DNA of 9,599 nt from NCBI GenBank assembly GCA_003455655.1, contig DMQP01000164.1:1-9599 (forward strand), read 5' to 3'. Positions 1 through 6,194 of this stretch are shown piece by piece (the stretch's first letter is position 1; every line of letters begins with the position of its first letter). Below the pieces are notes generated by a model. It saw only the letters and a list, made by a program, of their open reading frames with translations. It searched no databases and was not told the origin of the DNA. The stretch comes from Treponema sp. GTDB lineage: Bacteria; Spirochaetota; Spirochaetia; Treponematales; Treponemataceae. The position numbers and the translations under genes are program-made.

Positions 1-85
1 TGTTTAAGCGCCCCTCCTGGGCTTTCCTACATAGAAAAATAAAGTTAAGAGATTATCGAAATAGAGAAGAAAAGCTTCCACCTCC

Positions 86-114
86 TTGACAAAAATTCCC
101 ATAATAGCGATAAT
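86..114 (+). promoter_or_regulatory. Sigma-70 type promoter of the mini ribosomal protein gene
   Basis: A perfect -35 hexamer TTGACA (86-91) is followed after 17 bases by GATAAT (109-114), one mismatch from the consensus -10. Transcription would begin near 120-122, leaving a leader of about 28 bases before the GTG at 149. It is the only near-consensus promoter I found upstream of the + strand genes and probably supplies at least part of the transcription of the dxs operon. The call rests on hexamer match and spacing only. Confidence 0.8.
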
Positions 115-148
115 ACGAGAATAACTTTACATAAGAAGGAGTTCTACT

Positions 149-238
149 GTGCCCTGTGGAAGAAAGCGTAAGCGCGCAAAGATAGCGACACATAAGCGAA
201 AGAAGAAGCTTAGACGGAATCGGCATAAGAGCAAGTAG
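149..238 (+). CDS. Small ribosomal subunit protein bS22-like (AURKAIP1/COX24 domain), 29 aa
   Basis: This 29-residue protein begins MPCGRKRKRAK and ends LRRNRHKSK. Sixteen of its 29 residues are Lys or Arg, with two His. The pattern KRKR-x-K-x3-H-KRKKK-LRR-x-R is that of the COX24/AURKAIP1 C-terminal domain: mitochondrial mS38 and the short actinobacterial protein called bS22, which bind rRNA in the small ribosomal subunit. Bacteroidetes and spirochaetes carry near-identical stand-alone versions of about this length (family knowledge). The start is GTG, preceded by AGAAGGAG at 134-141 with a 7-base spacer, an excellent ribosome binding site. A near-consensus promoter lies upstream and a rho-independent terminator follows about 30 bases after the stop, so it is a complete, mainly monocistronic gene. 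Its length and GTG start make it easy for gene finders to miss. Ribosome binding is inferred from the family and not visible in the sequence. Confidence 0.85.
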   Translation: MPCGRKRKRAKIATHKRKKKLRRNRHKSK

Positions 239-266
239 GTTCCTGCCTTCTTAGCATATTGTGCCA

Positions 267-301
267 AAAGGACCGCGGTTTTTACCACGGTCTTTTTTTT
301 T
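267..301 (+). terminator. Rho-independent terminator between the mini ribosomal gene and dxs
   Basis: GACCGCGGT (271-279) pairs with ACCACGGTC (284-292) around a TTTT loop, with a single C-A mismatch (276/287). Nine T residues follow (293-301). Four A residues before the stem (267-270) can extend it against the T-tract, so it may also act on the opposite strand, although no - strand gene ends here. It should end the transcript from the promoter at 86-114. Because dxs starts only 27 bases beyond the T-tract, partial readthrough may set the level of the downstream operon. Confidence 0.85.
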
Positions 302-308
302 GAATTTC

Positions 309-317
309 TGTTATAGC
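309..317 (+). promoter_or_regulatory. Possible extended -10 promoter for dxs (weak)
   Basis: TG-T-TATAGC matches the TGnTATAAT form of an extended -10 element at its TG and at four of six hexamer positions. A good -35 hexamer is not present; the matching position falls inside the terminator stem. If used, transcription would start near 323-325, giving dxs a leader of only a few bases. This is the only local promoter candidate between the terminator and dxs, and it could easily be chance. Confidence 0.25.
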
Positions 318-328
318 GGGTACTTTCT

Positions 329-2284
329 GTGTTGCTCCAAAACATACATTCACCTCAAGACCTCAAGCAGCTGCCAGCTGACAAACTTCCTCAACTTTCT
401 GACGAGTTGCGGAGGACTATTATTGATGTCGTTGGTGCAAACGGAGGACACCTTGCTTCAAATCTTGGCGTTGTAGAATTAACCATTGCTCTACACAGAG
501 TTTTTGACAGTCCTACCGATGCTATTGTTTGGGATGTAAGCCATCAGTGCTATGCTCACAAATTGTTGACGGGGCGTTACCAGCAGTTTCCCACACTTAG
601 AACAAAAAACGGTATTTCAGGTTTTACTCGCACCGAAGAAAGCAAACATGACTATTTTGATGCAGGACATGCATCTTCTTCTATTTCATCAGCCTTAGGG
701 CTTTTGACGGCCTGGCAACTTACTGGGCGTGACGATAAAGTTGTTGCGGTAATTGGTGACGGAGCGCTTACTGGTGGTATGGCATACGAAGCTCTTAACC
801 ATGCAGGGCAGTTGGCACGAAACCTTATTGTTGTAGTGAACGACAACCAAATGTCTATTAGCAAAAACACAGGAGCGGTTTCTCGGTACCTGTCTCGGCT
901 TACTATGACAACCACCTATCAGAATTTTCGCTATAAGTTTGACCGTCTTATAGATCGTATTCCTTACTTTAGCCGTCATTTGGGAAAGTTTATCTATCGC
1001 TTTAAGCGCGGACTAAAAGGACTTTTGCTTACCAACAATCTCTTTGTTGATTTAGGTTTTGAATATGCAGGTCCGCTTGATGGTCACAACATTCAACAGT
1101 TGGAAAAAATTTTTACTCGTGCAAAAAAAATACATCGACCTATGGTTATTCACATCGTAACCAAAAAAGGTAAAGGCTATGTTCCCGCAGAAAATGATCC
1201 TTCAACTTTCCATGGCGTCTCTCCCTTTAGCATTTCAGATGGTGTGGTAGAAAAACTCGATGTGCTTAGTTTTACCGAAGCCTTTAGTGCTTATATGGTT
1301 CAAGCTGGTCAAAAAAATTCTCGTATTGCAGCAATTACTGCCGCTATGTCAAAGGGAACAGGACTCGATGCTTTTGCCCGTAAGTTTCCGTCTCGCTTTT
1401 TTGATGTAGGTATTGCGGAAGAACATGCGGTTACCTTTGCAGGTGGTCTTGCAGCTGGCGGAATGATTCCCTTTGTGGCAATCTATTCGACTTTTATTCA
1501 GCGTTCAATTGACCAAATTATCGAAGACCTTGCACTTTCTCAAAGACATGCAATTTTACTTTTTGACAGAGCTGGTGCTGTTCCTGGTGATGGCGAAACG
1601 CATCAGGGAGTGTTTGACATTGCACTCTTGCGTTCAATTCCTGGCATAACACTTATGACTGTTACTTCTGCAAAAGATATGGCTTTGTGTCTTGACTGGG
1701 CTATAAAACAGGAAAAGGGACCTATTGCACTTCGTTGGCCAAAAGCAAGTTGCCCTTCAGAAATAGAAGCCTTTGCTCGTCCTGTTCATTTGGGTCGTGG
1801 ACTTTATATCCGCAGTGAAGAATATGCTCCTGCTGTTGCTTCTCGTTTACAAACTGAACTTGAAACAAAATCTAAAAAAGCAAAACAAATTTTAGTTGTG
1901 TGCACAGGCGGCTTGTATGCAGAATGTCTTACTGCCTGTCGTTCTCTTTTGTTAACAAATGTTCTTGCAGATATGTATGTGCTTCGTTTTATAAAACCCT
2001 TTGACGAAAGTTATTTTGTAAGTATTGCTTCTCGTTACGATGCTGTTCTTATTGCAGAAGACGGTCTTATGATTGGTGGCGTTGCTTCGTATATTGCGGA
2101 TATTCTAAAGGATAATGAACACACAAGACATATTCTGGTAAGTGTTAACGCCTTTGAAGATGCTTTTTTTGCAAATGCTTCAAGAGCAGAAATTTTAGAA
2201 CAAGCTGGTTTAAGTGGAGAGACTCTTGCAAAAAAGGCTCTGTCGCTTGTAGAAAATGCAGGAAAGCGTCATAATCGGAGGTAG
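329..2284 (+). CDS. dxs: 1-deoxy-D-xylulose-5-phosphate synthase
   Basis: Dxs joins pyruvate and glyceraldehyde 3-phosphate, using thiamine diphosphate, to make DXP. This is the entry step of the cytosolic MEP isoprenoid pathway and also feeds thiamine and pyridoxal synthesis. The 651 residues cover the whole family. The thiamine diphosphate/Mg motif GDGALTGGMAYEALNHAG is at 143-160 with NDNQMSIS at 171-178. Active-site His equivalents are H41 (GGHLASNLG) and H295 (TFHGV). The catalytic Glu is E364 (FDVGIAEEHAVTF), and the substrate loop DRAGAVPGDGETHQG is at 413-427. The C-terminal transketolase domain follows about residue 515. The usual DVGHQAYPHK is DVSHQCYAHK here (69-78), and a Lys-rich stretch near 505-520 looks longer than in E. 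coli Dxs. An in-frame TAG at 314-316 limits the start to GTG 329 or TTG 332. I take GTG, with a weak AGCGGG (315-320) upstream. It is the first gene of the operon. Confidence 0.97.
   Translation: MLLQNIHSPQDLKQLPADKLPQLSDELRRTIIDVVGANGGHLASNLGVVELTIALHRVFDSPTDAIVWDVSHQCYAHKLLTGRYQQFPTLRTKNGISGFTRTEESKHDYFDAGHASSSISSALGLLTAWQLTGRDDKVVAVIGDGALTGGMAYEALNHAGQLARNLIVVVNDNQMSISKNTGAVSRYLSRLTMTTTYQNFRYKFDRLIDRIPYFSRHLGKFIYRFKRGLKGLLLTNNLFVDLGFEYAGPLDGHNIQQLEKIFTRAKKIHRPMVIHIVTKKGKGYVPAENDPSTFHGVSPFSISDGVVEKLDVLSFTEAFSAYMVQAGQKNSRIAAITAAMSKGTGLDAFARKFPSRFFDVGIAEEHAVTFAGGLAAGGMIPFVAIYSTFIQRSIDQIIEDLALSQRHAILLFDRAGAVPGDGETHQGVFDIALLRSIPGITLMTVTSAKDMALCLDWAIKQEKGPIALRWPKASCPSEIEAFARPVHLGRGLYIRSEEYAPAVASRLQTELETKSKKAKQILVVCTGGLYAECLTACRSLLLTNVLADMYVLRFIKPFDESYFVSIASRYDAVLIAEDGLMIGGVASYIADILKDNEHTRHILVSVNAFEDAFFANASRAEILEQAGLSGETLAKKALSLVENAGKRHNRR
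2277..2281 (+). promoter_or_regulatory. Ribosome binding site of folP inside the end of dxs
   Basis: GGAGG occupies the last two sense codons of dxs and stands 5 bases before the folP ATG at 2287. It fixes the folP start and suggests that translation of the two genes is coupled. Confidence 0.8.
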
Positions 2285-2286
2285 AT

Positions 2287-3123
2287 ATGCCAAGTCTTTT
2301 ATTACGCGACAGAAGTATTTCTACACAACTTCCTGCTTTGATTATGGGAATTGTTAACTGTACCGATGACAGTTTTTATTCAGCAAGCAGGGGAGGAACA
2401 GAACGCGCTCTTACTTTGATTGCAGAAGGTGCAGACATTCTTGACCTCGGTGCAGAATCAACACGACCAGGTGCATCTTATGTAAGTGCAGAAGAAGAAA
2501 TACGTCGTCTTGTTCCCGTAATAGAGCAGATTCGTAAACAGTCAGATATACCCATTTCTGTAGACACGCGAAAAAAGCAAGTTATGGAAGCTGCCTTTAA
2601 CGCTGGTGCAGATATTGTAAATGACATTTCTGCTTTAGAAGATGATCCGCTTCTTGCAGACTTTGCAGCAAAAAAACAATTGCCGGTTATACTCATGCAC
2701 AAAAGGGGAACTCCAAATACCATGCAGTCTAATACCGACTATGATGATGTCTTTGCAGAAGTGGATGCCTATTTAAGAAGTCGTGCTTTGTATGCAGAAA
2801 ATTGTGGCATAAAGGCTGAACGCATCATTGTTGATCCAGGCATAGGCTTTGGAAAAACCGCAGAACAGAATCAAATTCTAGTTGCGCGGTGCGGACACTT
2901 GTGTCAAAAAAAATATGCAGTGCTTATGGCCTTGTCAAGAAAGTCTATGATAGGAGACATAGTGCACCGTCCTATAGAAGACCGTCTGTGGGGAACAGTC
3001 GCTGCAAATTTGTATGCAGTGTGTGCAGGTGCGTCTTTAGTGCGAGTGCATGATGTTGCTGCATGTAAAGATTCGCTTTTAGTGTGGAATGCCTTACAAA
3101 AAGGAGGTTGCGTTACATCATGA
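2287..3123 (+). CDS. folP: Dihydropteroate synthase
   Basis: DHPS condenses p-aminobenzoate with dihydropterin pyrophosphate to form dihydropteroate in folate synthesis, and is the sulfonamide target. The 278-residue protein has the expected TIM-barrel motifs in order: MGIVNCTDDSF (20-30, Mg-binding N24), GAESTRPGA (55-63), SVDTR (91-95), VNDIS (111-115), MHKRGTPNTMQ (137-147), DPGIGFGK (183-190), SRKSMIG (217-223) and RVHD (253-256). One oddity is loop 1, where the near-universal Pro of N-x-T-P-D-S-F is Asp (D27). The sulfonamide-related Phe (F30) and Pro (P61 of STRPG) are kept. The start lies 2 bases after the dxs stop, with GGAGG 5 bases upstream. The stop overlaps the cdaA start as ATGA. 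No other folate gene is in the window, so the rest of the pathway must lie elsewhere. Confidence 0.96.
   Translation: MPSLLLRDRSISTQLPALIMGIVNCTDDSFYSASRGGTERALTLIAEGADILDLGAESTRPGASYVSAEEEIRRLVPVIEQIRKQSDIPISVDTRKKQVMEAAFNAGADIVNDISALEDDPLLADFAAKKQLPVILMHKRGTPNTMQSNTDYDDVFAEVDAYLRSRALYAENCGIKAERIIVDPGIGFGKTAEQNQILVARCGHLCQKKYAVLMALSRKSMIGDIVHRPIEDRLWGTVAANLYAVCAGASLVRVHDVAACKDSLLVWNALQKGGCVTS
3101..3107 (+). promoter_or_regulatory. Ribosome binding site deciding the cdaA start
   Basis: AAGGAGG within the end of folP is a near-perfect Shine-Dalgarno sequence, 12 bases before the ATG at 3120. The upstream in-frame ATG at 3084 has no such site and would add 12 residues unlike the family. The spacer is somewhat long, but the ATG overlaps the folP stop (ATGA), which favours coupled reinitiation. 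Confidence 0.75.
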
Positions 3124-3938
3124 ACGCTGTATTAGAAACTCTTTCGCAGATTTATGATTTTATTCGTCCTGTTTTGGATGTGGGTATAATTGCGTTTTTG
3201 CTGTATAAAGTCTATGGGCTTTTGCGCAGAACCAATGCAGTACAAATTTTAACTGCTGTTCTTATTATTGGTTTTGCATACTTTGCGGCAAACTTTCTAA
3301 AACTTACGACACTGCAATGGATTTTGAATACACTGGCACCTGGCGTCTTCATTTGTTTTGCAATTGTTTTCCAACCTGAACTTCGCAAGATGTTCCTCAA
3401 GTTAGGACAGATTGAATGGTTTACATGGGGTAACCGTTCAAAGCACACCTATGTTGATTCCGTTTTGATTGCAGCAGAAATTCTTTCTAAGCAAAAAAGA
3501 GGCATGCTGGTTGTGTTCATGCGTCACACCAAATTAGATAACATTATGGAAACTGGTACTCGTGTTAATGCTGATTTATCTTCAAATCTTTTGGTAACGA
3601 TATTCGGTCACGACACACCTTTCCACGATGGAGCTTGCGTTATTCAAGGTGGTAAACTGCTTGCTGCCGGATGTTTTTTGCCCCTCAGTGAACAGTATGA
3701 CATAAAAAAAACATTTGGAACTCGTCACCGTGCAGCCTTAGGTCAAAGCGAAACCAGTGATGCAGTCGTTCTTGTGGTAAGTGAAGAAAACGGAGCAATA
3801 AGTCTCGCTTACAATTCACAATTGCATTATGACCTTTCCATGGAACAAGTTACACAGATTCTGGAAACGCAACTTGATATTACTCCCGATGAACAGAAAA
3901 TAGAGGATACAATCGATGAACAGAAAACAGTTTCTTGA
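3120..3938 (+). CDS. cdaA: Diadenylate cyclase CdaA (c-di-AMP synthase)
   Basis: CdaA makes cyclic di-AMP from two ATP at the inner face of the membrane. From the start chosen here the protein has 272 residues. Three hydrophobic segments lie at about 18-35, 40-60 and 70-85, with the family pattern TNAVQIL, then TTLQWIL, then IVFQPELRKMF (82-92). The cyclase (DAC) domain follows, with both catalytic signatures: FHDGA (168-172) and GTRHRAA (200-206). The tail from about 255 is acidic and contains a repeated DEQK. The order cdaA-cdaR is conserved widely, but in Firmicutes glmM follows, whereas here folP precedes and acpS comes after cdaR. The start at 3120 overlaps the folP stop by 4 bases, and the 3' end overlaps cdaR by 23 bases. 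Potassium, osmolyte or cell-wall roles are known in other bacteria and are only inferred here. Confidence 0.96.
   Translation: MNAVLETLSQIYDFIRPVLDVGIIAFLLYKVYGLLRRTNAVQILTAVLIIGFAYFAANFLKLTTLQWILNTLAPGVFICFAIVFQPELRKMFLKLGQIEWFTWGNRSKHTYVDSVLIAAEILSKQKRGMLVVFMRHTKLDNIMETGTRVNADLSSNLLVTIFGHDTPFHDGACVIQGGKLLAAGCFLPLSEQYDIKKTFGTRHRAALGQSETSDAVVLVVSEENGAISLAYNSQLHYDLSMEQVTQILETQLDITPDEQKIEDTIDEQKTVS
3887..3927 (+). repeat. 14-base direct repeat duplicating the cdaR start region
   Basis: CGATGAACAGAAAA occurs at 3887-3900 and again, without change, at 3914-3927, a period of 27 bases. In the cdaA frame this gives DEQK twice in the C-terminal tail. In the cdaR frame the second copy is the real start (MNRKQF), while the first reads MNRK followed at once by TAG (3901-3903). 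It looks like a small local duplication across the gene overlap. Confidence 0.85.
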
Positions 3939-4890
3939 AAAAATTCCAAAAGACTGGATTGCAATTGTTGCGTGTATTGGCATAGCACTTGTTGTTTACC
4001 TGTCATATCAGGCAACTTCACTCGATAAAAAAACATTTGTCATTCCGCTTACTATTGAATCAACAGGTACTATGGTCCCTGCGCAATCAACAGAAAAATA
4101 TCGCTTTGTAAAAATAACTGTTCGTGCAGAGGCAGACCAACTTGCAGGAATTAGTGAAGATGATTTTACCGCACATGTCGATTTAACCTATCTAACAAAA
4201 CCTGGGCAGTATTCGCTGCCAGTTGTTATTCAGCCTAATGAACGAGTTCTTTTGCTAGAACCCTTAGAGCTACTTGCAACTCCAGACTACATAAACTTAT
4301 CTGTTGACGAAAATGTTTTGCGCTATGTTCCCCTTACTGCTTCAATTGCAGGAACTCCCGCTTATGGTTATGAAGTTTCATCTTTTTCTTGCGAACCAGA
4401 ATATGTAAAAGTTTATGGACCAGCTGCCCAAGCAGAAGCAATTTCTTTTATACCCACAGAAGCACTTGTTGTAGAAGGTCTTTCTGAATCGACATCGGGA
4501 ACGGTTAATCTTGTCTATGACAATCCTGTTGTTCGTCTTGGCGAAGATGTAAGTGACATTTCTGTTTCTGTAGAAATTACACCAGTTCAAACAGAACAGT
4601 CTTTTGCAGGTGTTCCCATTGCGCTTACAAATGTTCCTTCTGGTTTTGAAGCTCAGCTGTCGGTATCTTCACTTTCGGTAACTGCCCGAGGAAATCAGCT
4701 TGTAATGGATACGGTTCGTCCCTCAAGTTTTACCGCACGTGCAGACTGCCAGTCTATAAGCGAAGCAGGAGAGTACACACTTTTAGTAACAGTCACACCT
4801 CCGTCTGGGGTAAGTGTTACCCAGCAAAGTTTTTCTGAAGTAACAGTTCTTGTTAGTCCTTTGCAAACAGAAGTAGCAGGAGAAAACTGA
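3916..4890 (+). CDS. cdaR: YbbR-domain protein CdaR, regulator of diadenylate cyclase
   Basis: CdaR-type proteins are anchored by one N-terminal membrane helix, expose YbbR beta-domains outside the cytoplasmic membrane, and bind and modulate CdaA (known from Firmicutes). This 324-residue protein has a short basic start (MNRKQFLEKIPKDW), one helix at about 14-31 and then an all-beta-like region. I see three YbbR-like units, at roughly 40-125, 137-222 and 228-315, recognisable by recurring patterns such as VPLTASIAGTPAYGYEV and VPIALTNVPSGFEAQL. Family members carry a variable number, often three or four. The ATG at 3916 has AGAGGA 8 bases upstream, inside cdaA, and the coding regions overlap by 23 bases. 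Its stop overlaps the acpS start (TGATG). Placing it directly after cdaA supports the functional pairing. The domain count is by eye. Confidence 0.92.
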   Translation: MNRKQFLEKIPKDWIAIVACIGIALVVYLSYQATSLDKKTFVIPLTIESTGTMVPAQSTEKYRFVKITVRAEADQLAGISEDDFTAHVDLTYLTKPGQYSLPVVIQPNERVLLLEPLELLATPDYINLSVDENVLRYVPLTASIAGTPAYGYEVSSFSCEPEYVKVYGPAAQAEAISFIPTEALVVEGLSESTSGTVNLVYDNPVVRLGEDVSDISVSVEITPVQTEQSFAGVPIALTNVPSGFEAQLSVSSLSVTARGNQLVMDTVRPSSFTARADCQSISEAGEYTLLVTVTPPSGVSVTQQSFSEVTVLVSPLQTEVAGEN

Positions 4891-5309
4891 TGGTTTGTGG
4901 CATTGGCGTTGACATGGCTAAAGTTTCACGGTTTTTGCGTTGGGTAAAAGATCCTAAAATGATTGACCGTTACTTTAATAAGCAAGAACAGTTACTTTCT
5001 CAGACTGCATCAGAACAGCGCCGTTGTGAATGGTATGCCGTGCGTTTTGCTGCAAAAGAAGCTTTTTCTAAAGCCCTAGGAACGGGCTTGAATGGTTTTG
5101 ACTTGTGCGATATATATATAGTTAAGGATGAAAGTGGAATGCCGTCTTTGTGTGTAACGGGCAGGGCTCTTTCTGTGCTACATCAAAAGTGTGGTCAAAA
5201 TGCTCGTGTCTTTGTTTCATTAACACACGAAAAAGAATATGCGCTTGCATTCGTCACCATTGAAGGTACTTCAATCTTGAACGGGGGTAAACATGGCTCA
5301 GCCAATTAA
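4890..5309 (+). CDS. acpS: Holo-[acyl-carrier-protein] synthase
   Basis: AcpS moves 4'-phosphopantetheine from coenzyme A to a serine of acyl carrier protein, activating it for fatty acid synthesis. The 139-residue protein opens with CGIGVDMAKVSRF (3-15), which holds the Mg-binding Asp D8. The second signature, VRFAAKEAFSKALGTG (51-66), holds the metal-binding Glu E57, and SLTHEKEYALAFV (110-122) closes the fold. Usual length is about 120-130. The extra C-terminal residues come mostly from the part that runs 17 bases into the next gene. The ATG overlaps the cdaR TGA by one base and has AGGAGA about 6 bases upstream, so translation is probably coupled. Being placed in the c-di-AMP operon is unusual compared with the pdxJ-acpS or alr-acpS pairings of other bacteria. 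Confidence 0.95.
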   Translation: MVCGIGVDMAKVSRFLRWVKDPKMIDRYFNKQEQLLSQTASEQRRCEWYAVRFAAKEAFSKALGTGLNGFDLCDIYIVKDESGMPSLCVTGRALSVLHQKCGQNARVFVSLTHEKEYALAFVTIEGTSILNGGKHGSAN

Positions 5310-6192
5310 ATCAGCAAGTGGTGAAAAAAAACCGTCCATCTCTTACTGGGCAAAAGAAAAAATGAACTGCCCTTGCTGTGGCAAACCCTTCGATCAAGAA
5401 GTTATGCATAAAGGTGGTGGTCGTATGATTGCAGGAAGCCTTACCGACGAACTGCATCGTAACTTCGAACCTTCAAAAAAATTCGGACGCGTTTACCCAA
5501 TGATTTATGATGTGGGCGTTTGTCCGCGCTGTTACTGTGGTTTGTACTGGCGTGACTTTACCGATATAAAAGACAAAAAAGGTTTTGAACGTATTCTCGA
5601 AAGCCAAGATGAACGTGTTCAAAAAGTAAATACGATTTTCCCTTATTTTGACTTAAAGCACGAACGCACTTTGTATGATGGTGCCGCAATGTACTATCTT
5701 ACTCTTTTGACTTACGAAGAAATAGATATTGCCTATGCTCCAACCTTTAAGCGTGCTATGACATCTTTGCGTCTTGCCTGGTTGTGTAAAGATCTTGATC
5801 GTGTGTGCCCAGGACATAACTTTGAAAGTGTTGCTCAAATTTTTTACCGTAAGGCACTTTTCTTTTACCAGCAGACATTGATTAACGAAACAGGAAGAAT
5901 TGAATCTATAGAAGTTGTTTCAAACTTTGGTCCCGATACCGATAAAAGTTACGGCTATGACGGAGTAATCTATTTGTGTGGCTTACTGGAATACAAGTAC
6001 GGTCAGCGTGAAGATGAAACAAAACGCTTGCAAAAACTTGATGAATATAAACGCGCTATAGCCCGAATCTTTGGCTTGGGAAAATCGAGCAAAAATAAGC
6101 CAGGTCCACTTCTTGAAGTTGCAAAAAATCTGTACGACAAACTTGCGGCAGAGCTTTCATCTAACAACATTTTCTCTTCGGATGATGATTAA
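5293..6192 (+). CDS. DUF2225 family protein with N-terminal zinc-ribbon cysteines, function unknown
   Basis: The 299-residue protein fits DUF2225. After a short basic lead it has CPCCGKPF (26-33), then about 45 residues later YDVGVCPRCYCGLYWRDF (72-89). The pairs C26/C29 and C77/C80 can make a four-cysteine zinc ribbon; C28 and C82 are extra. The rest (about 95-290) looks mostly helical, with Tyr- and Leu-rich helices suggesting a TPR-like helical repeat, and the end is acidic (SSDDD). There is no signal peptide or membrane segment, so it should be cytoplasmic. The ATG at 5293 lies 17 bases before the acpS stop, with a G-run (5283-5287) as a weak ribosome binding site. truA starts 2 bases after its stop. 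Biochemical function is unknown to me; operon context with acpS, cdaA and truA is the only hint. Confidence 0.85.
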   Translation: MAQPIKSASGEKKPSISYWAKEKMNCPCCGKPFDQEVMHKGGGRMIAGSLTDELHRNFEPSKKFGRVYPMIYDVGVCPRCYCGLYWRDFTDIKDKKGFERILESQDERVQKVNTIFPYFDLKHERTLYDGAAMYYLTLLTYEEIDIAYAPTFKRAMTSLRLAWLCKDLDRVCPGHNFESVAQIFYRKALFFYQQTLINETGRIESIEVVSNFGPDTDKSYGYDGVIYLCGLLEYKYGQREDETKRLQKLDEYKRAIARIFGLGKSSKNKPGPLLEVAKNLYDKLAAELSSNNIFSSDDD

Positions 6193-6194
6193 GC

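Noticed and set aside
1..18. On the - strand AGGAGG (from CCTCCT at 13-18) could be a ribosome binding site for a divergent gene beginning at the window edge.
   Set aside because: No coding sequence is visible and no convincing - strand promoter is seen; it cannot be tested within the window.
6..25. Short hairpin AAGCGCCC / GGGCTTT resembling a terminator.
   Set aside because: It has only four GC pairs, a bulge and a three-base T-run, so it is too weak to call.
1..89. Two short open stretches at the left edge (frame 1 to TAA at 40-42, frame 3 to TGA at 87-89) that could be the tail of an upstream gene.
   Set aside because: They are 13 and 28 codons long with no recognisable family sequence; nothing distinguishes them from chance open frames.
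127..345. Opposite-strand open frame of 72 codons across the mini-gene and terminator.
   Set aside because: It is the antisense shadow of the ribosomal mini-gene, with no ribosome binding site or family resemblance.
261..476. Overlapping + strand open frame of 71 codons at the dxs start.
   Set aside because: It begins in the terminator region and overlaps dxs, whose frame matches the family from its first residues; the product resembles nothing.
3084..3119. Upstream ATG adding 12 residues to CdaA.
   Set aside because: The Shine-Dalgarno AAGGAGG lies downstream of it and the added residues do not match the CdaA N terminus; the ATG at 3120 with the ATGA overlap is better.
5110..5120. Alternating AT run inside acpS.
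   Set aside because: It is only 11 bases and encodes the normal strand DIYIVK of AcpS; no sign of a regulatory or variable repeat.
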